A DNA stretch of 64,000 nt. Origin: Firmicutes bacterium TM09-10. GTDB taxonomy: Bacteria > Bacillota > Clostridia > Lachnospirales > Lachnospiraceae. The stretch covers positions 72,556-136,555 of the forward strand of contig QUKC01000008.1 in assembly GCA_003481005.1 (NCBI GenBank). Direction: 5' to 3'. The notes below the pieces were generated by a model. The model was not told the origin of the DNA. It saw nothing but the letters and a program-made list of their open reading frames with translations, and made no database searches. Both the position numbers and the translations under genes were made by a program. Numbering within the stretch: the first letter of the stretch is position 1; each line of letters starts with the position of its first letter. Positions 56,109 to 64,000 of the stretch are shown piece after piece.

Positions 56109-57950
56109 TTATTTTTTAACCTCTATGTAATCCTCCGGTGCCAACGGCTGCTGTCCTTTTTCCATAAATGCAGTCCACGCACTGGATAATGTCATATTCT
56201 GAAGCTGTTTTATCCTACATCCCGGAATTGTTTTTTCCAGAATAGACCTTGTAGTATCTGTAAGTAGAATGGAATATTCCTTTTCTTTGTCTATTTCTTC
56301 CTGATCTACCGTGATATCTTTTAAGGAAAATCCGTCTTTTTCCTTTTGGACGGTTATTTTCATCCCGGATAGAATGGGCAATTCGTATTTATTTGTTATA
56401 GAAAATTCACCCTCTGTATAATCCAGATAATTCTCTACAAGCTTCCAAACCTGTTCCCCGTTTATTTCTGCAAAATACAGGGAGGTATCTGAGCTCTTTG
56501 CTGTCATCAGAGCAACACGACTGCCGGTACACTCTCCCTTATAAATAGAAGCAGTGAAATAATAATAGGGGGCAATCGCCAGCTGTGCATTGTTTTCAAC
56601 TCGGACCGTAGTTAAAATAGAGGATGCCGCATCACGGCCATTTTTCTCATTCAGTGCTATGGAATACTCCCTGTCAAAATTTATCACTGCTTTTTCTTCT
56701 GTATCTTCTTCGTTCATTGTACTGCGGAAAGCATCATATGCCTGGGCTTCATCCATCTCGCCTGATAACAAACCATGAACAGCCTCCTGACTGGCAGAAA
56801 AGGATTTTTGGGCAGAATATCGGATATAAATGGAATTACTTTTCATTTCATCTTCCAAACCGGATATATCCTGCATCATCGTCGGAACATCTGTATTCAA
56901 TGAGATTACACATCTTCCATTGGCGATCCGTCTTTGTCCCTCTTCTGAAATCATGCAATCCAGCACATCCAATGCAGTCTCCAGCTTTTCCTGATCTTTT
57001 TCCAGATCTTTATTGAATGCAATATTTAAAGACGGAGTCATATACACAAAGGCCTCCTCTGAGGTCTGGGAAAAATAAGGAATACAGATCAGCTCCGCAT
57101 CCATCTGTGTCTGCAGCTGTTGCATAAGCGCCGGATATCCGTGGAACATTGCTGCTTTTCCTTCTACAAAGCTCCGGTATGCAGTATCCACATCCACAAG
57201 GATATCGTCTTTCCCAAAATGAGAGTCTTTTAAAAACCTGCTGGTTTCTGAAAAAATACGTTTCCATAATCTATCGTCAAATTTTACTTCCCCCGATGAG
57301 GTTTCTGCGCTGCTTCGCCATTCAATTCCATCCAGACTTGTGAATTCACCAATGGCACCCGCCTGAATCACTTCATGGGCAGACCAGTCTTCTGCAAGAT
57401 CCATGGAATAGGGTTTGATTCCATTCTCATAAAATTGCTGGCAGGCCTCTGCATATTCCTGATAATTTGTCGGAATTTTTATACCATACTGATCAAACAG
57501 TGTCTTATTGGCAATGATCGTCTGCGGCAGACCACAGACAGGCAGCCATTGAATCTCATTGTCAGAATTTTTATAATATTGCAATGCATAGGAATAATAC
57601 CTGGAAACAACATCATAGGAGCAAAAATCCATAAGATACGGCTGTAAATCCTGTGCATCTGTTCCGGAAAACCGCCGCACCGTTATCACATCCGGCAGCT
57701 CGCCATGTTCTTCCATATAACTATATAAATCGGTATCATTGTTCCCAACGATAAACTCTATGTCTTGATCCGGAAGCTGTTCATGAATATAAGGTACCAG
57801 ATTTTTGATCAAAGAATTTTCCCAAAGATATACGGTAAGCGGCTCTTCTTCGGATACCGCTCCTGAAGGCTCACCGCATCCAAACAAAACAGCCGCGCCG
57901 ACAAGCACAGCCATCATAAACGCAGCCAGATTATATTTCCTGTTTTTCAT
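56109..57950 (-). CDS. Solute-binding lipoprotein with a 5'-nucleotidase C-terminal-like domain
   Basis: A 613-residue exported protein. Start at 57950 follows GGGGAAG. The N-terminus has a hydrophobic signal and lipobox AVLFGC (Cys about 24). Residues about 30-420 resemble a family 1 extracellular solute-binding protein (ITVRRFSGTDAQDLQPYLMD). The C-terminal part (about 450-600), with NGEQVWKLVENYLDYTEG, LSGMKITVQ and KEYSILLTDTTRS, resembles the substrate domain of 5'-nucleotidases without the metallophosphatase. It precedes a hybrid histidine kinase, no permease is adjacent, so it may be a ligand sensor rather than a transporter part. Confidence 0.8.
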   Translation of the reverse strand: MKNRKYNLAAFMMAVLVGAAVLFGCGEPSGAVSEEEPLTVYLWENSLIKNLVPYIHEQLPDQDIEFIVGNNDTDLYSYMEEHGELPDVITVRRFSGTDAQDLQPYLMDFCSYDVVSRYYSYALQYYKNSDNEIQWLPVCGLPQTIIANKTLFDQYGIKIPTNYQEYAEACQQFYENGIKPYSMDLAEDWSAHEVIQAGAIGEFTSLDGIEWRSSAETSSGEVKFDDRLWKRIFSETSRFLKDSHFGKDDILVDVDTAYRSFVEGKAAMFHGYPALMQQLQTQMDAELICIPYFSQTSEEAFVYMTPSLNIAFNKDLEKDQEKLETALDVLDCMISEEGQRRIANGRCVISLNTDVPTMMQDISGLEDEMKSNSIYIRYSAQKSFSASQEAVHGLLSGEMDEAQAYDAFRSTMNEEDTEEKAVINFDREYSIALNEKNGRDAASSILTTVRVENNAQLAIAPYYYFTASIYKGECTGSRVALMTAKSSDTSLYFAEINGEQVWKLVENYLDYTEGEFSITNKYELPILSGMKITVQKEKDGFSLKDITVDQEEIDKEKEYSILLTDTTRSILEKTIPGCRIKQLQNMTLSSAWTAFMEKGQQPLAPEDYIEVKK

Positions 57951-58003
57951 GTGTCTGCTTCCCCATTTCCCCACTGAAAGCCCGTGTTGATCGTGCCTAT
58001 AAT

Positions 58004-58045
58004 ACAATAGAATGCACGCTTTGCGAGCATTCTATTGTCATGAAT
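58004..58045 (-). repeat. Short hairpin repeat, family B, copy 5
   Basis: ACAATAGAATGC, loop ACGCTTTGCGA, GCATTCTATTGTCATGAA; reversed like copy 4. It lies upstream of the solute-binding lipoprotein gene. Confidence 0.85.
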
Positions 58046-58120
58046 AAAAACATGAGTTTTATTATAGCACTTCATATTTTCTCATGTCTATATTTTTGAA
58101 AACTTTTCCCTTTTGGACAA

Positions 58121-58169
58121 GAAAAAGGACGAAATCTATTTTGCCCGAAAACTCCGGAGATTTCGTCCT
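58121..58169 (-). terminator. Intrinsic terminator after the frameshifted micro-gene
   Basis: AGGACGAAATCT and AGATTTCGTCCT form a perfect 12-bp stem; on the minus strand it is followed by TTTTTC and begins right after a TGA TAG pair. Confidence 0.85.
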
Positions 58170-58170
58170 A

Positions 58171-58339
58171 TCAATTATAAATCCCTGCATATCCCTCTTC
58201 ATCAAAATAATAAAAACTGCTCGTTTTTTCGATAACGACTCCTTCAACAAATGAACGTTTTCTTTGAACTGCCACACAAAAAACAACGCTACATAATAAT
58301 ATTACAATGGATATACCGACGATAATTCTTTTTTTTCAT
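58171..58339 (-). pseudogene. Frameshifted small membrane peptide gene
   Basis: On the minus strand an ATG (58339) with a well-placed GGAG is followed by eight A residues. Read directly it stops after 16 codons (MKKKNYRRYIHCNIIM). Removing one A gives about 55 residues: KKRIIVGISIVILLCSVVFC, a clear membrane segment, then VEGVVIEKTSSFYYFDEEGY and a stop just before a terminator. Either a decayed gene or one controlled by slippage at the A8 tract. It lies after the GPH transporter gene, 25 bp from its stop. Confidence 0.55.
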
Positions 58340-58364
58340 TCTATTGCTCCGCTTTATTATTGAA

Positions 58365-59807
58365 TTATTTTTTATTTGTGCTTTTTATTTCCGCTACCAG
58401 TTCTTCATACTTACGTTCGTCAATGATATATTTCCGTTTAATCAATATATAAGCAGCTCCTATAGAAATTACCGGAACAGCTGCAATTCCAAGACGCAAT
58501 ATAAATCTTTGTCCGGCATCTGCTGTCTGGATAAATTTATCTGCCTGTACAATTACATTTCCCGAAGTAAGTTCTCCTGTACCAGCTTTTATTTCTAATC
58601 CGGATATTTTCTGACTGATTGCATAGATATTGCTTATAATCAGTATTAACGCAACAACCGCCTGATCAACCGCACTGGCCAGCTTTGTTGCAAAAGATCT
58701 TACTGCTGAGATAATACTGTCATGTCGTTCATGAAACCGGACTTCATCATACTCTATGGTATTATTTAACATGACAATCATCGTCATATTGAATGCTCCC
58801 TGCGAAAAGAAGATTAGAAAACCGATGATATTCAGTAAAACAACACTTTTGGGTAAAATGTAGCCTACACTCATAAAAAGCATATACCCAATGACCGTAA
58901 TGATGGTAGCTGCAGTTATAATCTGATTTCGTGTGAATTTTGAGGAAAGCCACGCAAAAGATGCCTCTGATATCAGCGTTCCTAATCCATACATAATTGT
59001 AAACCAAAATACAAGACTGCCACCTACAGAATATCCAAATTCAAAATAAAAGAAATTCATTCCAATCATAATCAGAAGAGCATTTCCGATTTGGAATAAT
59101 AAACATGCAATTCCAATCACTATCAACTGATCATTTCTCAGGAATATATGAAACATATCTTTTAATGACAGTGTTCTCTTCTTTTCCGGTCGTTTTCTCT
59201 CTTTTACTCCAAACACTGTAAGTAGCTGGAAACCAATAAAACAAAAAGCAATCACAATCGCAGCCGTCCGATATGCCATAATCGCATTTCCAGCTACCAT
59301 ATCAGGGAGCAGACCTGCAACAGAAAACTGTCCGATACAGATAAAAATTCCCTGTACGGTTACCAGCCAGTTCCGTTCTCCCGGATCTGATGTAAGACTC
59401 GGCAGCATTCCCCAATAGGCAATATCATTCATTGTGTAAGTCATTCCCCATAAAAGATATCCCACTCCAAAAAATGCAACAAATCCCCATCCTTCCGGCC
59501 TTACTGTAAACAAGCAGATAATTATCAGGCTGTTTAAAATTACTCCTATAAAAATCCAAGGTTTAAATTTTCCGGCTTTCAAATGCGAATTTTCAATAAT
59601 AATTCCCATCATTGGATCATTAATGGCATCCCACAGCAGACACACTACCATAATTGCTGATATTACTGCATATTGGGCAACTGTCAGTTTCATCGTATAT
59701 TGAATATATGTAAGAAGAAACATAGAGACAAGTGCATACGCCATATCTCTTCCGGTTGCTCCTATACAATAGCTCCATTTTGTGCGTTTATCCAATTTAT
59801 TGTCCAT
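58365..59807 (-). CDS. GPH-family sugar:cation symporter
   Basis: A 480-residue 12-TM carrier of the MelB/GPH type: it starts with KRTKWSYCIGATGRDMAYAL, has the conserved LLWDAINDPMMGIIIENSHL motif and the cytoplasmic loop GERNWLVTVQGIF. It follows the GH3 glycosidase gene by 18 bp and is probably co-transcribed, so it likely imports the oligosaccharide or glucoside that GH3 splits. Confidence 0.92.
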   Translation of the reverse strand: MDNKLDKRTKWSYCIGATGRDMAYALVSMFLLTYIQYTMKLTVAQYAVISAIMVVCLLWDAINDPMMGIIIENSHLKAGKFKPWIFIGVILNSLIIICLFTVRPEGWGFVAFFGVGYLLWGMTYTMNDIAYWGMLPSLTSDPGERNWLVTVQGIFICIGQFSVAGLLPDMVAGNAIMAYRTAAIVIAFCFIGFQLLTVFGVKERKRPEKKRTLSLKDMFHIFLRNDQLIVIGIACLLFQIGNALLIMIGMNFFYFEFGYSVGGSLVFWFTIMYGLGTLISEASFAWLSSKFTRNQIITAATIITVIGYMLFMSVGYILPKSVVLLNIIGFLIFFSQGAFNMTMIVMLNNTIEYDEVRFHERHDSIISAVRSFATKLASAVDQAVVALILIISNIYAISQKISGLEIKAGTGELTSGNVIVQADKFIQTADAGQRFILRLGIAAVPVISIGAAYILIKRKYIIDERKYEELVAEIKSTNKK

Positions 59808-59825
59808 ATACGACTCCCCCTCTCT

Positions 59826-62243
59826 CTATTTCTTCAGCAGTCTTTTAAAAGCCTGCAAATATTTTTTATTAGCATTGTAAACTAACATATCGATTAACTT
59901 CGGAGTTGCAATTCCACCACTGGTTGCAATCAGTCCTTCCAGATTTCCTTCTTCGACTCCCATTTTTACCATTTTAAAGGCCGGGTCCCGCTCTGATTTT
60001 CCACGAAGTATAATCTTAAGTCCGATATGTACGACTCCACGAACAAATTTTCCAAACATTGAGACATTTACCACATCCTGATAGGAATCGTAAACCGTAT
60101 ACTCTCCACGCTTTTTTTCTTTGTCATGTTTCGGTTCACCGCCTAATAGCTGATAAAATTGTTCTGCACTGATTTCCATTCCATGTGGCTGCTCTCTAAA
60201 ATAATCCGGAAACAGTTCTCTTTCATTTCTAAAATAACTATTTCCTACTACTTCCATATTCGCCTTTAATTGCAAATCATGTACCGATGCTCCGATACAG
60301 ATCTGATATTTGCCGCTTAACATGGAAAAGGCTTTTTTCTCTACATCATAGACGGAAAAACTTCTTTCATCCAGCTCTAGTATAACTTCTTTTTCTTCTC
60401 CCGGATGCAGATATATTTTTTGAAATCCCTTTAGTTCTATATGGCTTCTGATAACATCTGATTCAATCGGGCAGATATATAACTGTACTATTTCTGCTCC
60501 ACTCACTTTTCCGATATTTTTAATTTTAAAACGAATTTGTATCTTTCCACCACTATATACTTCCGGTACATTCAATTCCGAATAGGAAAAAGAAGTATAG
60601 GAAAGTCCATAACCAAACGGATATTTTACCGGAACATGGAATGTCTCATAATAACGATAACCTACAAAAATGCTTTCCCTGTATTCTACATCATCATTCG
60701 GAGGTGCAAAATATCTCCATGCCGGAGTATCTTTTTCTGAAAACGGAATTGTCTCTGCCAATTTACCGGATGGATTCACCTCTCCACTGATTAAGTCAGC
60801 AACAGATTCCCCTACAGCCTGTCCTCCGAGGTACATGTGAAGAATTGCTCCTACATTCTTTTCAAAACTAAAATCCATAGGCGCACCACCGAAACTAATT
60901 GCTGCAATATGATCTTTTCCGACAGTTTCTGCAATTTCAGCCAACAGCTCTTCCTGATTTTGAGGGATTTTAAGATTTTTCCTGTCGTATCCTTCTCCTT
61001 CGTAAGATTCTGTAAGACCGATAAAATATAGAATCACACAATCCTTTTTTCTATATTCCTGTTTCAGTTTTTCTATCGTATCCTGTAGTTGCTTTTCTCC
61101 TAATTCTTCCTTTTCATTCTGATATCCCTGTATATAAGTTACCTGATATCCTTTTTCACGTATTGCTTCAATCGCATTTGTCATCTTCGTCGGCTGGATA
61201 TGACTGCTCCCACCTCCCTGAAATCGCATCTGCCTGGCAAGCTCTCCAATAATGATTACCTTCTTCTCTTTTCCAATTGGCAAAACACTATTATTTTTCA
61301 AAAGCACTGCACTTTCATTTTCTAGTTTACGTGCCACCTGATTCTGTTCTTCCATATCTACCTCATAATTTTCTTCTATATTTTTATGAAGTGATACAAA
61401 ATTCTGCAGAACATTCTTAGTCCAGTTATCCAGTTCCTGACCCGTAATCCGGCCATCCTTATACGCTTCTTTTAACACATCTGTGTGAAAGCCTTTCGGA
61501 TCTGGCATTTCCAATGTCAGACCATTTTTCATACAGCTTACAATATCATTTGCTGCTCCCCAATCCGACACCACACCACCTTGATATTTCCATTCTTTTC
61601 TCAAAACATCTGTCAGTAAGTATTTATTTCTTGCTCCAAATTCGCCATTAATCCTGTTGTATGAAGCCATTACAGAAGTCGGTTTTGCTTTTTTCACAAC
61701 TTCTTCAAAAGCCGACAGATATATTTCCCTAAGAGTTCTTTCATCAATCTGGCTATTGGATGTCATTCGTCTTGTTTCCTGTGAATTAACAGCATAATGC
61801 TTTAAGCTCGTACCTATTCCAAGACTCTGTACACCTTCGATATATCCCGTTGCCAGCTTTCCTGTCAAATACGGATCTTCACTGAAATATTCAAAATTTC
61901 TTCCGCATAAAGGAGAACGCTTGATATTGATTCCGCAGCCTAGCACAATGGATATCTGCTCTTTTTTTGCTTCTTTCGCAATCGCTTCACCCATCTTTTT
62001 AACAATAGCAGGATTCCAACTGCAGGCTATTGCACTTGCAGTTGGAAAACAGGTTGCTGGCTTACTGGTTTCAATATCCCCAACCTTTTCCTGCTCCAGT
62101 TTTCGAATCCCATGTGGTCCGTCTGTCATCATAATAGAGGGGATTTTTCCATTACAGTCATAAGTATGCCAGTCACCAACACCGCCTAAAAGCCGGATTT
62201 TTTCATCTATTGTTAACTGTTCACATATTTTATCAATGTTCAT
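59826..62243 (-). CDS. Beta-glucosidase-type glycoside hydrolase (GH3)
   Basis: An 805-residue GH3 enzyme. The N-terminal barrel (about 15-300) shows MTDGPHGIRK, SLKHYAVNSQETRRM and the nucleophile Asp in GGVVSDWGAAND; the C-terminal alpha/beta domain (about 320-540) has KKVIIIGELARQMRFQGGGSSH; then an Fn3-like domain (about 580-660) and a clostridial C-terminal extension. No signal peptide, so it works on imported sugars. It is in an operon with the GPH symporter; beta-glucosides or xylosides are plausible substrates. Confidence 0.94.
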   Translation of the reverse strand: MNIDKICEQLTIDEKIRLLGGVGDWHTYDCNGKIPSIMMTDGPHGIRKLEQEKVGDIETSKPATCFPTASAIACSWNPAIVKKMGEAIAKEAKKEQISIVLGCGINIKRSPLCGRNFEYFSEDPYLTGKLATGYIEGVQSLGIGTSLKHYAVNSQETRRMTSNSQIDERTLREIYLSAFEEVVKKAKPTSVMASYNRINGEFGARNKYLLTDVLRKEWKYQGGVVSDWGAANDIVSCMKNGLTLEMPDPKGFHTDVLKEAYKDGRITGQELDNWTKNVLQNFVSLHKNIEENYEVDMEEQNQVARKLENESAVLLKNNSVLPIGKEKKVIIIGELARQMRFQGGGSSHIQPTKMTNAIEAIREKGYQVTYIQGYQNEKEELGEKQLQDTIEKLKQEYRKKDCVILYFIGLTESYEGEGYDRKNLKIPQNQEELLAEIAETVGKDHIAAISFGGAPMDFSFEKNVGAILHMYLGGQAVGESVADLISGEVNPSGKLAETIPFSEKDTPAWRYFAPPNDDVEYRESIFVGYRYYETFHVPVKYPFGYGLSYTSFSYSELNVPEVYSGGKIQIRFKIKNIGKVSGAEIVQLYICPIESDVIRSHIELKGFQKIYLHPGEEKEVILELDERSFSVYDVEKKAFSMLSGKYQICIGASVHDLQLKANMEVVGNSYFRNERELFPDYFREQPHGMEISAEQFYQLLGGEPKHDKEKKRGEYTVYDSYQDVVNVSMFGKFVRGVVHIGLKIILRGKSERDPAFKMVKMGVEEGNLEGLIATSGGIATPKLIDMLVYNANKKYLQAFKRLLKK

Positions 62244-62288
62244 GGCTTATCCCCTCTTTCAAAGTCCATATCTAATGCCAATATTCTG

Positions 62289-63045
62289 TCAAATTACGTC
62301 CATATCATTTGTTACGCCATTTTTATAAGGCGGAAGTGCATTGGTAACATATCCCGATGTATTATGTGTCGTTGCACCATCTACTGCTTTTCCCCAAATA
62401 TCATACGCTCCATTTACTCCATGCAGATCCGTACAATCATTGAGTGCATCTGCAATTCCCAGGGGACTAAATGCATCTCCATTAAATACAACCTCTCCGG
62501 ATCCTTTGTTATGACACAAATGTGCATGAGTATCTGCTGTTCCGATAATGTTTTCACCACTTGACGGTCTCGCCATCACGTTCGATGTCGTTATTGGATT
62601 CCCATCCTCGTCATAAAAATCAATATTTACATCTGCTTCCGGGAACGGATTATTTCCTTCTGTAAGTTCCAGTTCAAACCGGCATGTATCATCCACATTA
62701 TCTTTCCAAACCAGTGAAGTTCCCTTAATTCCAACATATTTCTTTTTTACATAAGAATAAAAAGAAAAGGAATTATCTTCATACTGCTCTACTTTAAATC
62801 GTGTCCTATCTGACAATGTCGTCTGTATCTGCCTGCGCTTCATATCCAGTTTTATTTCCAAGCAAGTATTTCCCATTACTGATAGACTTGATTTTAAAAT
62901 AATGGTTGGCCAGTGAATAAATACTTTGTTCCGAAGAACTTTCTGTTGCTGCATAACAATTACTTGGATATGCAAAACCACCAACAGAAGTTCCAACTAA
63001 CAAACATTGCCAGTAAAAAAATTACTTCTTTTCGTTTTATAGCAT
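62289..63045 (-). pseudogene. Decayed exported protein with fascin-like and hydrolase-start segments
   Basis: Conceptual joining of frames gives a signal peptide (KRKEVIFLLAMF, then VGTSVGGFAYPSNCYA), a fascin/ricin-like beta-trefoil part (NHYFKIKSISNGKYLLGNK, FKVEQYEDNSFSFYSY, KKKYVGIKGTSLVWKD) and the beginning of a hydrolase domain with IGTADTHAHLCH and LGIADALNDCTDLHGVNG. The frame changes at least three times: near 63040, near 63010 and near 62825. It ends at a stop (62289) long before such a hydrolase would be complete. Hence a pseudogene, truncated at the 3' end too. Confidence 0.75.
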
Positions 63046-63108
63046 CTATCTCCTCTCTTTTAATCTCTTAATTGCATTTTATCTATTTCCGGCATATAAT
63101 TATATTGG

Positions 63109-63141
63109 TTTATCGTGTTTTATGTCAATTTATCGTGTTTT
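63109..63141. promoter_or_regulatory. Paired direct repeats upstream of the second araC gene
   Basis: TTTATCGTGTTTT at 63109-63121 and again at 63129-63141, a period of exactly 20 bp (two helical turns), ending 10 bp before the GGAGG of the AraC gene. Such tandem half sites are typical of AraC-type operators. Confidence 0.65.
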
Positions 63142-63159
63142 TGACAGGAGGAATTACCT

Positions 63160-63918
63160 ATGTATAAAATGAAGTCAGACATCAATTTTTCACTCACACA
63201 TGAAATGTTGGAAAATGCAGAAAATGAACGGATACATACATCTTATGCACAGGAAAAGGCAATTCTCGAATGTGTTTCAAACGGAGATATTTATGCATTG
63301 GAGAATACCTATTATTCACTCCCAACAACTGTTTACGGAAAGATGACCTCTTCCAATTCCAAATTAAAATTACTTTTTTATGCAAGTATTGCTAATACAA
63401 CTTTAGTTACCAGATATGCCATCGAAGGAGGACTTAATGAGGAAACTGCTTTTTCCTTAAGTGATGTATATATACGAAAAATGGAACAATCTACCGATGT
63501 TGACGCTTTAATGAAATTAAATGAACAGATGGCTATTGAATTTACGCTTCGTGTTGCTGAGGCAAAAAAGACGCCAAAAAACTACTATTCACCAGCTATT
63601 TCTCGCGTCATTGATTATATCTATCATGGAAAAAATAAAACTTTAACCTTAAATCAACTGGCATCTTTAGTTAATTTAACACCTAAATATCTGTCTGCCC
63701 TGTTCCATAAAGAAACCGGACAGACGCTTACTGTTTTTATCCATAAAGTTCTTATCGAAAAGGCAAAGAATTTGCTGGCACATTCTGACTACAGTCTGGG
63801 CGAAATCAGTACTTACTTGAATTTTTCATCTCAAAGTTATTTTATTTCTATTTTTAAGCGATACACTGGTATAACCCCTGGACAATATCGTAAACTGCAC
63901 CGCCAGATTAGTTGGTAA
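63160..63918 (+). CDS. AraC-family regulator of the glucoside module
   Basis: A 252-residue regulator: an N-terminal helical sensing region without recognised ligand motif (about 1-150) and a C-terminal AraC DNA-binding domain with LTLNQLASLVNLTPKYLSAL and YSLGEISTYLNFSSQSYFIS. GACAGGAGG precedes the ATG. It diverges from the decayed gene and the GH3-GPH operon, and probably regulates them and itself through the 20-bp-spaced repeats. The remaining 82 bp of the window hold no gene. Confidence 0.9.
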   Translation: MYKMKSDINFSLTHEMLENAENERIHTSYAQEKAILECVSNGDIYALENTYYSLPTTVYGKMTSSNSKLKLLFYASIANTTLVTRYAIEGGLNEETAFSLSDVYIRKMEQSTDVDALMKLNEQMAIEFTLRVAEAKKTPKNYYSPAISRVIDYIYHGKNKTLTLNQLASLVNLTPKYLSALFHKETGQTLTVFIHKVLIEKAKNLLAHSDYSLGEISTYLNFSSQSYFISIFKRYTGITPGQYRKLHRQISW

Positions 63919-64000
63919 AGTAAAGAATAAAATAAGAATATCGATGATTAAACGGAGAGCGTTTCAAGTTTTGTGTAAACGTTAAAAACTGATATAAGAT

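Noticed and set aside
58062-58286. A 74-codon minus-strand frame
   Set aside because: It reads straight through a perfect 12-bp intrinsic terminator and overlaps the micro-gene in another frame; no suitable ribosome site.

Overview
The window looks like a chromosomal segment of an anaerobic, low-to-mid GC Firmicute of the class Clostridia, most likely a Lachnospiraceae gut commensal. Supporting traits are a Re-type citrate synthase, a PPi-dependent phosphofructokinase, Rex, a T-box leader, a tandem glycine riboswitch, a DUF2325 protein, a clostridial high-cysteine protein and a GPH/GH3 glycoside module. I see no phage, insertion sequence, CRISPR array, tRNA or rRNA gene.

Layout. 1-4 kb: a leftward rex-nnr-alr-mazF operon whose first junctions overlap by 8 nt. 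4-10 kb: an ABC-F ATPase, then a leftward Re-citrate synthase-gntR-isocitrate dehydrogenase-gtrA run with overlapping genes, forming the oxidative branch to 2-oxoglutarate. 10-13 kb: a subtilase and a three-gene module headed by an 18-cysteine peptide. 13-22 kb: a Gld-like ABC exporter operon, leuS under a T-box, and an EF-G paralogue with unusual G motifs. 22-26 kb: an aroF-tyrA-aroA operon. 26-32 kb: a flippase-like membrane protein, a corrinoid adenosyltransferase, small redox/metal-type proteins (DUF2325, YgbA) and an ABC exporter pair of which one half is broken. 32-40 kb: pckA, a SulP transporter, a tandem glycine riboswitch controlling an AGCS symporter, and PFP. 40-48 kb: Fic, metA, ligA, an RluB-type synthase, thiolase, a nucleoid-associated protein and bioY. 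48-54 kb: AraC/alpha-fucosidase, an M32 carboxypeptidase and threonine aldolase. 54-64 kb: a hybrid histidine kinase with a large solute-binding lipoprotein, then a beta-glucoside module (GPH symporter, GH3) with two decayed genes and an AraC regulator.

The least explained content lies between genes. Two dispersed families of structured repeats occur: a modular multi-hairpin element of about 130-200 bp (four copies) and a compact hairpin of about 40 bp (five good copies plus two divergent ones). Different copies carry paired, compensating changes in their stems. One copy of the short element supplies the stop codon of gtrA. Both AraC genes have paired direct repeats in their control regions that look like operators.
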